NCBI RefSeq assembly: GCF_900105725.1
Contig: NZ_FNLM01000034.1
Coordinates: 2,852,001 to 2,916,000 of the forward strand
Origin: Gordonia westfalica
GTDB taxonomy: Bacteria > Actinomycetota > Actinomycetes > Mycobacteriales > Mycobacteriaceae
DNA length: 64,000 bases
Direction: 5' to 3'
How positions within the stretch are numbered: position 1 is the stretch's first letter; each line of letters starts with the position of its first letter. The translations under genes and the position numbers were made by a program. Shown here in pieces: positions 25,695 to 34,004 of this stretch. The notes below the pieces were generated by a model that saw only the letters and a list, made by a program, of their open reading frames with translations, did no database searches and was not told where the DNA came from.

Positions 25695-27179
25695 GGCTCT
25701 TCCTGATTGACGGTGCGTGGAACAGGTTCTTGCGACCACAAGATGTAGGGGTGAGCAAGATCGCGGGGTGTGGGCGGTGAGCCTGGAGATATAGGCGGGT
25801 CCTGTGGTGTGAGGATGAAAGCTCTCACACACCCACCCGGACACCAACAGGACCCACGTTGCAGCGTAGCGCTATTGCCGACACCATCTGCCGCACCATC
25901 GAGCTCGGGGTGACGATCACCGGTGCCGCCCTCGACGGCGAGGACCGCACCCACGTGTTCTGCCAGGTCCTGGAACCGAAGAACACATGTCCCGGATGCG
26001 GACAGCCGGGTCGGCTGCGTGACCACATCGATCGTGAGGTCGCTGATCTGCCGATCGTGGGGCATCCGACTCGGCTGCATATCGCGGTGCCGCGCCACCT
26101 GTGCGAGAACCCGGACTGTGCCACCACGATCTTTCGTGCCGACATCTCGACCATCGTGGCGCCACGGGCCCACGTCACCCGCCGCACCACCACGTGGATT
26201 CTGCGGGCGATGATCGTCGACAAGATGTCGGTCAAGGCGGTCGCCGCGGCGGTCGGGTTGGGTTGGAACACCGTCAACACGCTCGCACTCGAGGAGGCCC
26301 GCATGCTGGCGTCCGCACCGGCCCGCCTGGACGGTGTGCGGGTCCTTGGGGTCGATGAGCACAAGTGGAAACACGTTCGCGGCAAGGGGGATTCGAGTTT
26401 CGTGACCGTGCTCGTCGACCTGACACCGATCGTCGATGGTACCGGCCCGGCACGCTTGCTGGACATGGTCGCCGGCCGCTCCAAAGCCGCGTTGAAGGAT
26501 TGGCTGACCGCGCGCGATCCTGCATTTCGTGACCGGATCAAGGTCGTCACCATGGACGGGTTCGCCGGGTATCGCACCGCGACCGTTGAAACCCTGGACA
26601 AGGCGCGTGCGGTGATGGATCCGTTTCATGTGGTGCACTTGGCCGCAGACAAGCTCACGGTGTGTCGTCAACGCGTGCAACAGGATACGTGCGGACACCG
26701 CGGCCGCACCGGGGACCCGCTCTACGGCATCCGCCGCCCTCTGCTCACCCGAATCGGCTTGTTGACCGACAAGCAGAAGACCCGCATCACCAACGGCCTC
26801 GAAGCGCGTGAGGAACATCTGGCGGTCGCGGTCACCTACGCCGTCTATCAAGACCTGATTGACGCCTACGGCCAACCGCACAAGCGTGACGGGAAGATCG
26901 CGATGTACAAGCTGCTCAAACGCATCCACACCGGCGTTCCGAAAGAACTCGCCGAACTTGCCCAACTCGGCCGTTCGTTGTGGGCCCGACGCAAAGAGAT
27001 CCTGGCGTACTTCGACACCGGTGCCTCCAACGGCCCGGTCGAAGCGATCAACGGACGCTTGGAACACCTGCGCGGGATCGCGCTCGGCTTCCGCAACCTC
27101 AACCACTACATCTTGCGGTCACTCATCCACTCCGGCGGCCTGGCAGAACGCCTACACGCACTCTGAATCAGGAAGAGCC
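25695..27179 (+). mobile_element. ISL3-family insertion sequence, complete, 1485 bp
   Basis: Perfect terminal inverted repeats GGCTCTTCCTGATT (25695-25708) and AATCAGGAAGAGCC (27166-27179), with imperfect pairing for about 12 more bases. The 8-bp direct repeat GATTATCT flanks it at 25687-25694 and 27180-27187, the target-site length expected for ISL3 transposition. The single gene is intact, and its stop codon overlaps the right repeat. Intact ends, intact target duplication and intact gene suggest a recent insertion. Confidence 0.95.
25859..27166 (+). CDS. ISL3-family transposase (IS204/IS1001/IS1096/IS1165 type)
   Basis: A 435-aa DDE transposase. An N-terminal zinc-ribbon has CPGCG and CENPDC (about residues 42-85), followed by an HTH region near WILRAMIVDKMSVKAVAAAVG. 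The catalytic acidic residues fit GVDEHKWK, VTMDGFAGYR and NGPVEAINGRLEHLRG. The start is a TTG at 25859 (MQRSAIADTICRTIE). The TGA stop at 27164-27166 touches the right inverted repeat. It is full length for the family. Confidence 0.95.
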   Translation: MQRSAIADTICRTIELGVTITGAALDGEDRTHVFCQVLEPKNTCPGCGQPGRLRDHIDREVADLPIVGHPTRLHIAVPRHLCENPDCATTIFRADISTIVAPRAHVTRRTTTWILRAMIVDKMSVKAVAAAVGLGWNTVNTLALEEARMLASAPARLDGVRVLGVDEHKWKHVRGKGDSSFVTVLVDLTPIVDGTGPARLLDMVAGRSKAALKDWLTARDPAFRDRIKVVTMDGFAGYRTATVETLDKARAVMDPFHVVHLAADKLTVCRQRVQQDTCGHRGRTGDPLYGIRRPLLTRIGLLTDKQKTRITNGLEAREEHLAVAVTYAVYQDLIDAYGQPHKRDGKIAMYKLLKRIHTGVPKELAELAQLGRSLWARRKEILAYFDTGASNGPVEAINGRLEHLRGIALGFRNLNHYILRSLIHSGGLAERLHAL

Positions 27180-27453
27180 GATTATCTCCTGAAGTCAAAT
27201 TCCGATCGAGAATTACGGAACGACTACGAGGTGACGTGGTCCGTCTCTATGAGAGTGGGCTCACGAGCCGCGAGGTTGCCAAAGAGACAGGAGTTGGCAA
27301 GACGACTGTCTTGACGATTCTGAAGCAAGAAGGCGTCGAGATGCGGCCTCGGGGCGTTCACTACTCTTGACCAACTTGGGTGGCCAGCCCGATCCTTCGA
27401 GTTTGCGCCAAGGAGATTGGCCGGAATTCTCGGCCTGACCCCACATACAGACA

Positions 27454-29868
27454 TCAACCGGCTTGAAGTGGCTCTACGGCCGCGAGCGTTCCGGCTTCAT
27501 CAACAAGCTCGGGTAGCGGGTCTGGCAGAAGCGCGGACGAATTCAGTTTGGCGGCCTCGCAGAGCCCGTTGAAGTGGGCAGGGTCGATAGTGTGCATGAA
27601 CTCAAACGCGGCGCGGATCGCTGTCTCAACCTCGTCCGGACTCACAGTTCGGTCTGTCGAAGGGTCTTCGCCATGTGAATACGCGTGGGCGTACCTCGTC
27701 AATCGAAGCCGAAGCGCATTCGCGTCGCCACGATATCCCGCGTCAGTCAACAACTCTGCTGAATTTCTCATGGCCTTGCCGAGGTCCCCCACCCATTCAG
27801 GTCGCTTGAAGGCTAGGAAACTCTCCAGCATCCGGCGGACGACGTTCGGAAACAGCAGTTGCGCATCGAGGCGGTTCTCCATTGAGTCGTCGGTCTGCAG
27901 TTTTTGTAGTACCTCGGCGACCGAGATGAATGCATGGAGATACGTGGATCGCACCTTCTTGCGAACTTCTTCTGATGGAGGCCAACTCCTCAGCGCTGGG
28001 CGTCGCTTGCTACTGCCCGCAATACTGACGTGCTGCGATCTGATCTCGAAGAAACGAGCCGGGTAGAGCTCAACGAGCCTCTTTCCTCCTCTGTGCAGGC
28101 CTTCAACCTGGATATCCCATTGACGAAACAGCTCAAAGTTGTGTGTCAGAAGAATGAGCTGCTCGATATGATCCTTGACGACTGCCTCGGTCCAAATATA
28201 AGTAGAGACTCCCATGAAGATGCCACTATCCAGGCTAGAGACCGGGTCGTCGATGATGACAATTGGCTTACCGCTGGTCGCGTCGAACCTCGCGACGCAT
28301 TCAAAGAAGTGCACGAGTGTAATGGCTGTCCGCTCACCGGCACTGAGACCCACCGCGGGTTCGCCGAACCGGGTAACATGGTAGCGGCCGTCTACCGTCT
28401 TGAATACCAACTCGCTACGCCCTAGGAGTCGTGCAACCTCGTCGGTTAGCACTTTGGCAGTCGGCATTGGATCGCCTTCAACATTCTCAATGGTAGCGAT
28501 ATCTGTCGAGCATTGCTCCAGTTCAAAATCGAGGTTCTTCACGACGCGACGTTTTTCGGCAGCAAGGCCGGTCTGTGCTGTTACTTCTGCTTCGGATTGC
28601 TTCAGGTAGTGACGCTCTATCCGCTGGGCCGCGCTCTTGACGAGGTCTTCGTGACTCTCCACGCGCGCATTGTGCTCGCGACACAAACTGAGCAGATCTG
28701 CGAAGGCCACGGCGGGAACAGATGCAACGGACGAGTCAACCGCCCTGAGAACGTTGGAGGCTTTGGTCTGCACACGTCCTTTCATGTCATTGGCCCATTC
28801 ACGGAGCGTTGCCAATTCGGTGCGAGCTACTTCCGCGGCCTGGTCATAGCGCGATCGCAAGTCTTCATACAACAGCCCTCTGCTCGGGATCGCCGCCAAT
28901 GTACGATCGCTGCTCGTGATGATGCCGTCAAGTTCGTCGGCGATACTTGTCAACACTGCCTGCAGCCGTTCGACCTCGTTGGAAAAATGCTGGTCGATCA
29001 GCGCCTTACGATCTTCCGTCAGATCCGAACCGCAGAAGATGCATACGTCGATCTCCGTGTGTAAGTGACGTCCAGCATCCACCCACGAGGTCGCTTCTGG
29101 TTGCGCAGCAAGGGTATTAAGAATCACAGTACTAGGCGTCGTGGATAAGGCAGTGCGCAATCGCTGCTCAAGATCTGCGCGCACTTCGACTACAAACGCA
29201 AGATCCGGCAGCATTTCAGACTTGTCGGAGTTGATGATGCCCGTTAGGTCTCGAAAATTCTCCTCGCTCAGCTCGAACCAGTCATCGTGTGATCCAGCAA
29301 AGGCTTTTCGCACCTCGCCAGCGCTAAAGTTTCCTCGGGAGCGCCACCTTCCGCCTGCACGACTGGCAACATCGACCACCTCTTGTGATACCCGCACGTA
29401 GGCGCGCTCAACAGTCCGGATGGCCTCACGCTCGGCCGCAGTGGCTTCGTCGCGTTGCCGCGTCTTCTCTTTTAGCTCAGTCCGAAGTCGATCGAGACGT
29501 TCTTCAGCGTCAACAGGGCGTTCTCCGATGGTCAGTACCGCGTCCATCTCGGCAGACCCAGATGTGAACCGGTGACTGCGGTTTACGTACCCTTCACTGA
29601 AGACGTGGACGCGATCGAAAACCGCGTCATCAGCAAACTCTGTCGTTCGAATGCCAGCCCCATCGGCAAGGGTGACCGAAACTCGGGTATGACCCTGTCC
29701 ATCGTCCGCGTGACGTAGACCGTCGAACGCATTGGCCAATGAGGTCTTGCCCGCGCCGTTGTGGCCATAGATGACGTTGATCCGGCCGAGGTCCGGCAAC
29801 GCGGAGTCCCATTGGTAGCTCTCAAAAATCCCGCAACTCTTGACTCTGTCAATTCGTTTGAACATCAA
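27454..29868 (-). CDS. AAA ATPase with ABC/SMC-type head, PrrC/RloC-like candidate anticodon nuclease
   Basis: An 804-aa ATPase of the AAA_13 type. Walker A is GHNGAGKTS (35-43), the ABC signature LSAGERT (508-514), Walker B IVIIDDPVSSLD (536-547), and a switch His is in LTHNFELF (576). Coiled-coil stretches lie at about 118-165 and 285-445, with a CIFCG pair of cysteines (276/279) like a zinc hook. The C-terminal region has RRMLESF, an R-x3-E pattern (R678, E682), and HAYSHGE (H728/H732), which could form the Arg-Glu-His triad known from PrrC and RloC tRNA nucleases. It is the last gene of the hsdM-S-R operon, the place where PrrC-type guards of type I systems occur. Nuclease activity is inferred, not shown. 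Confidence 0.75.
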   Translation of the reverse strand: MMFKRIDRVKSCGIFESYQWDSALPDLGRINVIYGHNGAGKTSLANAFDGLRHADDGQGHTRVSVTLADGAGIRTTEFADDAVFDRVHVFSEGYVNRSHRFTSGSAEMDAVLTIGERPVDAEERLDRLRTELKEKTRQRDEATAAEREAIRTVERAYVRVSQEVVDVASRAGGRWRSRGNFSAGEVRKAFAGSHDDWFELSEENFRDLTGIINSDKSEMLPDLAFVVEVRADLEQRLRTALSTTPSTVILNTLAAQPEATSWVDAGRHLHTEIDVCIFCGSDLTEDRKALIDQHFSNEVERLQAVLTSIADELDGIITSSDRTLAAIPSRGLLYEDLRSRYDQAAEVARTELATLREWANDMKGRVQTKASNVLRAVDSSVASVPAVAFADLLSLCREHNARVESHEDLVKSAAQRIERHYLKQSEAEVTAQTGLAAEKRRVVKNLDFELEQCSTDIATIENVEGDPMPTAKVLTDEVARLLGRSELVFKTVDGRYHVTRFGEPAVGLSAGERTAITLVHFFECVARFDATSGKPIVIIDDPVSSLDSGIFMGVSTYIWTEAVVKDHIEQLILLTHNFELFRQWDIQVEGLHRGGKRLVELYPARFFEIRSQHVSIAGSSKRRPALRSWPPSEEVRKKVRSTYLHAFISVAEVLQKLQTDDSMENRLDAQLLFPNVVRRMLESFLAFKRPEWVGDLGKAMRNSAELLTDAGYRGDANALRLRLTRYAHAYSHGEDPSTDRTVSPDEVETAIRAAFEFMHTIDPAHFNGLCEAAKLNSSALLPDPLPELVDEAGTLAAVEPLQAG

Positions 29869-30209
29869 TCATTCCTACCGACACTCAGCCCGAAGATTGG
29901 TTCAAAAGACGCACCGAGTGTCTCGATCACACGCAGCTTTTTCTCGTCATGACCGCCGCGGCTCGCGAATCGGGACACTGGCGAGAGCACCTTGGTGATC
30001 GCAGTGCCGGCAATGCGCAGTGCGTTATCGCGGAACGCCGTAGCGACGAAGGTGTGCGCGTTGTCGGTACGGAGATTCTCATCCTCGATGGTCTTAGCCA
30101 GCTCAGCTTCGCGAACCATGCGCTCGGCGCGTTCTTGCTTATCCTGCTCCGTCGCACTGGAAGGTTCTCGCCACCCAGCAAGCTTTTCCTCGAGCGCTCT
30201 CAAAACCAC
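29865..30209 (-). CDS. Hypothetical protein of the hsd-linked operon (114 aa)
   Basis: Not recognised. The 114 residues are charged and probably helical at the N-terminus (EQDKQERAERMVREAELAKT), with a less polar C-terminal half (AFRDNALRIAGTAITKVL). No signal peptide or membrane segment. The GTG at 30209 has GGAGGA-like pairing just upstream. It overlaps the metallopeptidase gene by 10 bp upstream and the ATPase gene by 4 bp downstream, so it is translationally tied to both. This makes a partner role for the ATPase likely, though that is inference only. Confidence 0.75.
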   Translation of the reverse strand: MVLRALEEKLAGWREPSSATEQDKQERAERMVREAELAKTIEDENLRTDNAHTFVATAFRDNALRIAGTAITKVLSPVSRFASRGGHDEKKLRVIETLGASFEPIFGLSVGRND

Positions 30210-30922
30210 TCCTCCGGTCCCAGCGGGGCCGAATTAAGCTGATCCCGCCTGCTTCGCCAGTCCGGTAAGTGCTGATCCATCAGTGTCGTGAACCGTTCCC
30301 CGTGGTTGCGTTCGAAATAGTGCGTCATCTCATGGACGACGATGTATTCGAGACAGTCAGGCTGCTTCTTGGCGAGTTCGACGTTGAACCAGATATGTCG
30401 AGTCTCCCGATTGCATGACCCCCACTTGGTCTTCATGCGTCGAATTGACCACTTGGGGACGGTCACGCCGAGCCTGCGCTCCCATGCGGTGATCAAATCG
30501 GGCAGGGCGTGTCGCAACTGTTCGCGATACCACTGGTCGAGGTAGCTGCGTCGCTTCTTGGCATCGGTCCCAGGCGGTACATAGAGGACAAGCCGATCGC
30601 CTTCGGACTCAAAGTGCGTACGCCCGGGTCTTTCGATGACCTTAAGTCGCTTGCGGACGCCCCATACGTAGTGGCTCTCGCCGGTCGTCATCTCACGCTC
30701 ACTCTGGCGCGGGGCTGCTTTGAGCTGCTCACGCTGGCGCTTGATCCACGGAAGTCTCTGGATTACGGCGAGGCGCACCTGGTCATCGTCGAGCCGCATC
30801 GGTGCTGCGACACGGACACGACCGAGAGGCGGGTAGACACCGATATGCAGGTTCTTGATGTCTTTGTAGATCACGTCGACGTCGATGCCTCGGATGCTGA
30901 GGTAGGCGCTAGCGGTACTCAT
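30200..30922 (-). CDS. YgjP-like metallopeptidase (DUF45, SprT-related)
   Basis: A 240-aa protein with zinc motif VVHEMTHYFERNHGERF (HExxH near residue 191, plus a downstream His/Glu). Preceding it is the conserved WGSCNRETRHIWFNVELAKK, characteristic of the YgjP/DUF45 family. Such proteins are often encoded beside type I restriction subunits, but their job there is unproven. The gene overlaps the hsdR stop by 14 bp and the 114-aa gene by 10 bp. The start ATG at 30922 gives MSTASAYLSIRGIDVDV, suitable for the family. Confidence 0.88.
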   Translation of the reverse strand: MSTASAYLSIRGIDVDVIYKDIKNLHIGVYPPLGRVRVAAPMRLDDDQVRLAVIQRLPWIKRQREQLKAAPRQSEREMTTGESHYVWGVRKRLKVIERPGRTHFESEGDRLVLYVPPGTDAKKRRSYLDQWYREQLRHALPDLITAWERRLGVTVPKWSIRRMKTKWGSCNRETRHIWFNVELAKKQPDCLEYIVVHEMTHYFERNHGERFTTLMDQHLPDWRSRRDQLNSAPLGPEEWF

Positions 30923-33900
30923 CTCGAGCCTTCACTAGGTTGAATACCTCATCGAGCTTGTCATCGTCGTAGTCGTTGGGCAGGGTACGGCGCAGCGCAC
31001 GCTTGACGACTTTCTCCTTGAGCGGGTTACCGACCCAGGCATCGGGCTTCGTCGTCCGGACAGCTTCGTCCAGGCTGCGCGCGATCTCGACGTCGGGCCA
31101 GGTGAAATCGACGAGCGCCTTACGCGCGCCATCATTGACCCAGTCTGGGTAACTGTGGCCGGTACCTTCGCCGGTACCGAGCTTCTTGGCGGCTTCCAGC
31201 AGCTTTGCCAGGTACGCCTGGTAATCGATGGCCTGTTGGCGGCGCTGTTCGATGATGGCGTCGAGTAGCTCGCTCATCTTGTCGTAGTACTTAGGGTTCA
31301 TGGCGTGCTCGTCGATGATCACCTTGCGCATGTTGTTGGTGATCGTCTCAGCGACCGCCTCGGGATCTTTCTTGATGCCTGGCGGCAGCTTGTCGATTGC
31401 CCCTGCGCCGAGCTTGACGATCAAATCGACCAAGCCAGTGTTTTCGAACTCGGATACGACCTCGCTGGCATCGGCCCGGATGTAGGTGTCGAGTAGGTAG
31501 CGCATACCAGCTTCGTACTGCTTAAAGTCAATGTCTTCGCCCGCGCCCAGCTTCACCTCGGCACGCACGTCGACGTAGTGCGCGATCTCCGTCTTGATCG
31601 CGGCAGCCTCGGAGTCGCTGTAGCCGGCGTCGGCCATCTCGTTGGCTAGGTTGCTGTAGGCGCGGGACACCGCCGACACCTCTTTGTACAGCTCGACGCG
31701 CTTCGGCTCGTTGGCTTTAAGCTGCTCGGCGTCGCCCTGGTCCTTGGCACAGAAGTACTGCTGATATTGCAAGGTGCCCTTCGGCGGTGCCACGGGCTCG
31801 ACGAGTGCCCGGATTCGCTCAAGGGCATCGTCGAGGTCGTCGCGCGATTTCTCGATGCGGTCGCTCAGGAGGCCGTCGATGTCCTTCTTCTCGTAGCCGT
31901 CCAGCGCACCAGACGTGTAGTCGGTGATGGCATCTTCGAGTGAGTTGAAGAGGTCCTGGTAGTCGACAATGTAGCCGTAGTCTTTGTCTTCGCCGTCGAG
32001 GCGGTTGACGCGGCAAATCGCTTGGAACAGACCGTGGTCGCGCATCTTCTTGTCGATGTAGAGATAGGTGGCGCTCGGTGCGTCGAAGCCTGTTAGGAGC
32101 TTGTCGACCACGATCAGCAGGCGCATCTGACCAGGGTGCTTGACGAACTGTTCCTTGACTTCTTTTTCGAACTGCTCGACTTTGCCCATCGCAGCGTCCT
32201 CGGACTCACCGAAGTAGTCAGCCAGCATGCGACGGTAGATGTCATACTGGCGTAGCTTCTCGGTCTTGCCTTCGCCGGAGTCTTCTTTGGAGATGTCGCT
32301 GGCGTTCGGGGTGTAGCTGGTGACGATTGCGCACTTGCCTTTGAGGTCGGTGGCGTTGAACAGCTCATAGAACTTGCACGCCTGGTAGATCGACGAACCG
32401 ACCAGCATGGCGTTGCCACGCTTGTCCATCAGGCGGGGCTTCGTCTCCATGTCCATCAGGATGTCGTCAACGATCTGACGAGCACGCGGCTCGCTAGACA
32501 CGACCTTTTGCATCGTGCCCCAGCGCTTCTTGAGCTCTGCCTTTGACAGGTCGGTCATACCTTTGGTCTTGGCTTCGAACCACTTGTCGACCTTGTCCGG
32601 TGACGTGAGGTCTTGATCGATGTTGCGAGCCTCGTAGCGCAGGTCAAGTACCACGCCGTCCTCGACAGCTTCGTCGAACTTGTAGGTGTGGATGAACGAG
32701 CCGAAGGTCTCGATACTGGTGGCCTTGTCTGCCTTCAGTAGTGGCGTGCCGGTGAAGCCGATGAACATCGCGCCCGGGAGCAGTTCCTTCATGGCGGTGT
32801 GCATTTTGCCCGACTGGGTGCGGTGCGCCTCATCGACAAAGACGAAGATGTTGCCCTTGGCCTTGAAGTCCTTCGGTAGTCTGGCATTCAGCTCTTTGAT
32901 GAAATCTGTGGTCGCGTCGTCGTCCGAGGCGTCGGTATCGGCCCCACGGAACTTGTGCACCAGTGAGCAGATCAGCCACTCCTCGGAGGTGTTGAGAGTC
33001 CCGATCAGGTCTGAGCCGCTCTTGGTGCGATAGATCTGCTCATTGACACCGTTGAAGACGCCCTCGATCTGGTCGTCCAACTCGGTGCGGTCGGTGATCA
33101 GCAGAACCCTCGCATCGTCCTGATGTTCCCGAATCCACTTGGCCAGCCACACCATCGTCAAGCTCTTACCCGAGCCCTGGGTGTGCCAGATGATGCCGCC
33201 CTCACGTTTGGCGATGCGCTCCTGCGCGGCTTTCACGCCAAAGTACTGGTTGTGGCGCGGCCCCTTCTTCACGCCCGCGTCGAAGACGATGAAGTCGTGA
33301 ACGAGTTCCAGGAACCGGTCTTTGTCGCACAGTTGCAGCAGCGCCCGGTCAAGCGGGTCCTCGACATCCGAGGGCTCTTTCCACTCCAGCCAGTACTTCT
33401 CAGGTGTGTCAATCACGCCGTAGCGCAGTCCCTCGACGTCATTGCCGGCGAAGACGAACTGAACCGTCGAGAAGAATGAGCGGATGAACTGCTTGTTTTG
33501 GTTGCCGATTGTCTGCCGAATACCTTCGGAGACCGCGACTTTCGACCGCTTGAGTTCGAGGGTCCCCAGTGCGAGACCGTTGACGTAGAAGACGATGTCA
33601 GGACGCTTGGTGTGCTCTCCGGCGATCGTGACTTCTTCCGCCAGGGCGAAGTGATTTGCTTCGGGCGTCGCCCAGTCGATGAGCCAGATTGTCTCAGACT
33701 TCTCACCGGCGCCCGGCTGTACCTTTACCCCGTAGCGAAGCAGGCCATAGACATCTTTGTTCGCCTCGTACAGGTCGTGACCAGCGCCCACAGCGGCAGC
33801 CTTGTCGAGCTTCTCGACGGCGCGGTTAACCAGATTGTCGTCGTAACCACGAGCCTTAAGATTCTGAATCAGCAACTGCCGCTCGATGTTCGAGTTTCCA

Positions 33901-34004
33901 GCGCGGCCTTCCCAGTTGCCAAGATACTCATAGCCGAGCTGTTCGCGGAACAGTCTGACGACGCGATCCTGCGCTTTGCGCTCGATCTGACCCACATCGC
34001 TCAT
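30909..34004 (-). CDS. hsdR: HsdR, type I restriction endonuclease subunit R
   Basis: A 1031-aa restriction/translocation subunit. The N-terminal nuclease has the PD-ExK core PDIVFYVNGLALGTLELKRS (D136, E150, K152). The superfamily-2 motor has WHTQGSGKSLTM (about 273-284), FVFVDEAHRTQSGK and MFIGFTGTPL. The C-terminal ~250 residues form the helical region that contacts HsdM. It is full length with no break. It overlaps hsdS by 4 bp upstream and the metallopeptidase gene downstream. GC content is visibly lower than in the flanking core genes, fitting foreign origin. Confidence 0.96.
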   Translation of the reverse strand: MSDVGQIERKAQDRVVRLFREQLGYEYLGNWEGRAGNSNIERQLLIQNLKARGYDDNLVNRAVEKLDKAAAVGAGHDLYEANKDVYGLLRYGVKVQPGAGEKSETIWLIDWATPEANHFALAEEVTIAGEHTKRPDIVFYVNGLALGTLELKRSKVAVSEGIRQTIGNQNKQFIRSFFSTVQFVFAGNDVEGLRYGVIDTPEKYWLEWKEPSDVEDPLDRALLQLCDKDRFLELVHDFIVFDAGVKKGPRHNQYFGVKAAQERIAKREGGIIWHTQGSGKSLTMVWLAKWIREHQDDARVLLITDRTELDDQIEGVFNGVNEQIYRTKSGSDLIGTLNTSEEWLICSLVHKFRGADTDASDDDATTDFIKELNARLPKDFKAKGNIFVFVDEAHRTQSGKMHTAMKELLPGAMFIGFTGTPLLKADKATSIETFGSFIHTYKFDEAVEDGVVLDLRYEARNIDQDLTSPDKVDKWFEAKTKGMTDLSKAELKKRWGTMQKVVSSEPRARQIVDDILMDMETKPRLMDKRGNAMLVGSSIYQACKFYELFNATDLKGKCAIVTSYTPNASDISKEDSGEGKTEKLRQYDIYRRMLADYFGESEDAAMGKVEQFEKEVKEQFVKHPGQMRLLIVVDKLLTGFDAPSATYLYIDKKMRDHGLFQAICRVNRLDGEDKDYGYIVDYQDLFNSLEDAITDYTSGALDGYEKKDIDGLLSDRIEKSRDDLDDALERIRALVEPVAPPKGTLQYQQYFCAKDQGDAEQLKANEPKRVELYKEVSAVSRAYSNLANEMADAGYSDSEAAAIKTEIAHYVDVRAEVKLGAGEDIDFKQYEAGMRYLLDTYIRADASEVVSEFENTGLVDLIVKLGAGAIDKLPPGIKKDPEAVAETITNNMRKVIIDEHAMNPKYYDKMSELLDAIIEQRRQQAIDYQAYLAKLLEAAKKLGTGEGTGHSYPDWVNDGARKALVDFTWPDVEIARSLDEAVRTTKPDAWVGNPLKEKVVKRALRRTLPNDYDDDKLDEVFNLVKARDEYR

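Larger units (their letters stand above)
25630..27370 (+). pseudogene. Recombinase/HTH-protein C-terminal remnant split by the ISL3 element
   Basis: If the insertion sequence and one target-site copy are removed, a single frame runs from about 25630 through the insertion point to TGA at 27370. It encodes GAKVNTPIRPSTASDQG, then a helix-turn-helix segment DVVRLYESGLTSREVAKETG and VGKTTVLTILKQEGVEMR. The HTH resembles C-terminal DNA-binding segments of actinobacterial resolvases and recombinases. No N-terminal catalytic part is present: the frame begins at the proposed island edge. It is therefore truncated and also interrupted. Confidence 0.6.

Noticed and set aside
27188..27370. A complete stand-alone HTH gene right of the insertion sequence
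   Set aside because: No start codon with ribosome site after the insertion; the frame joins across the IS to the left flank, so it is treated as a remnant.
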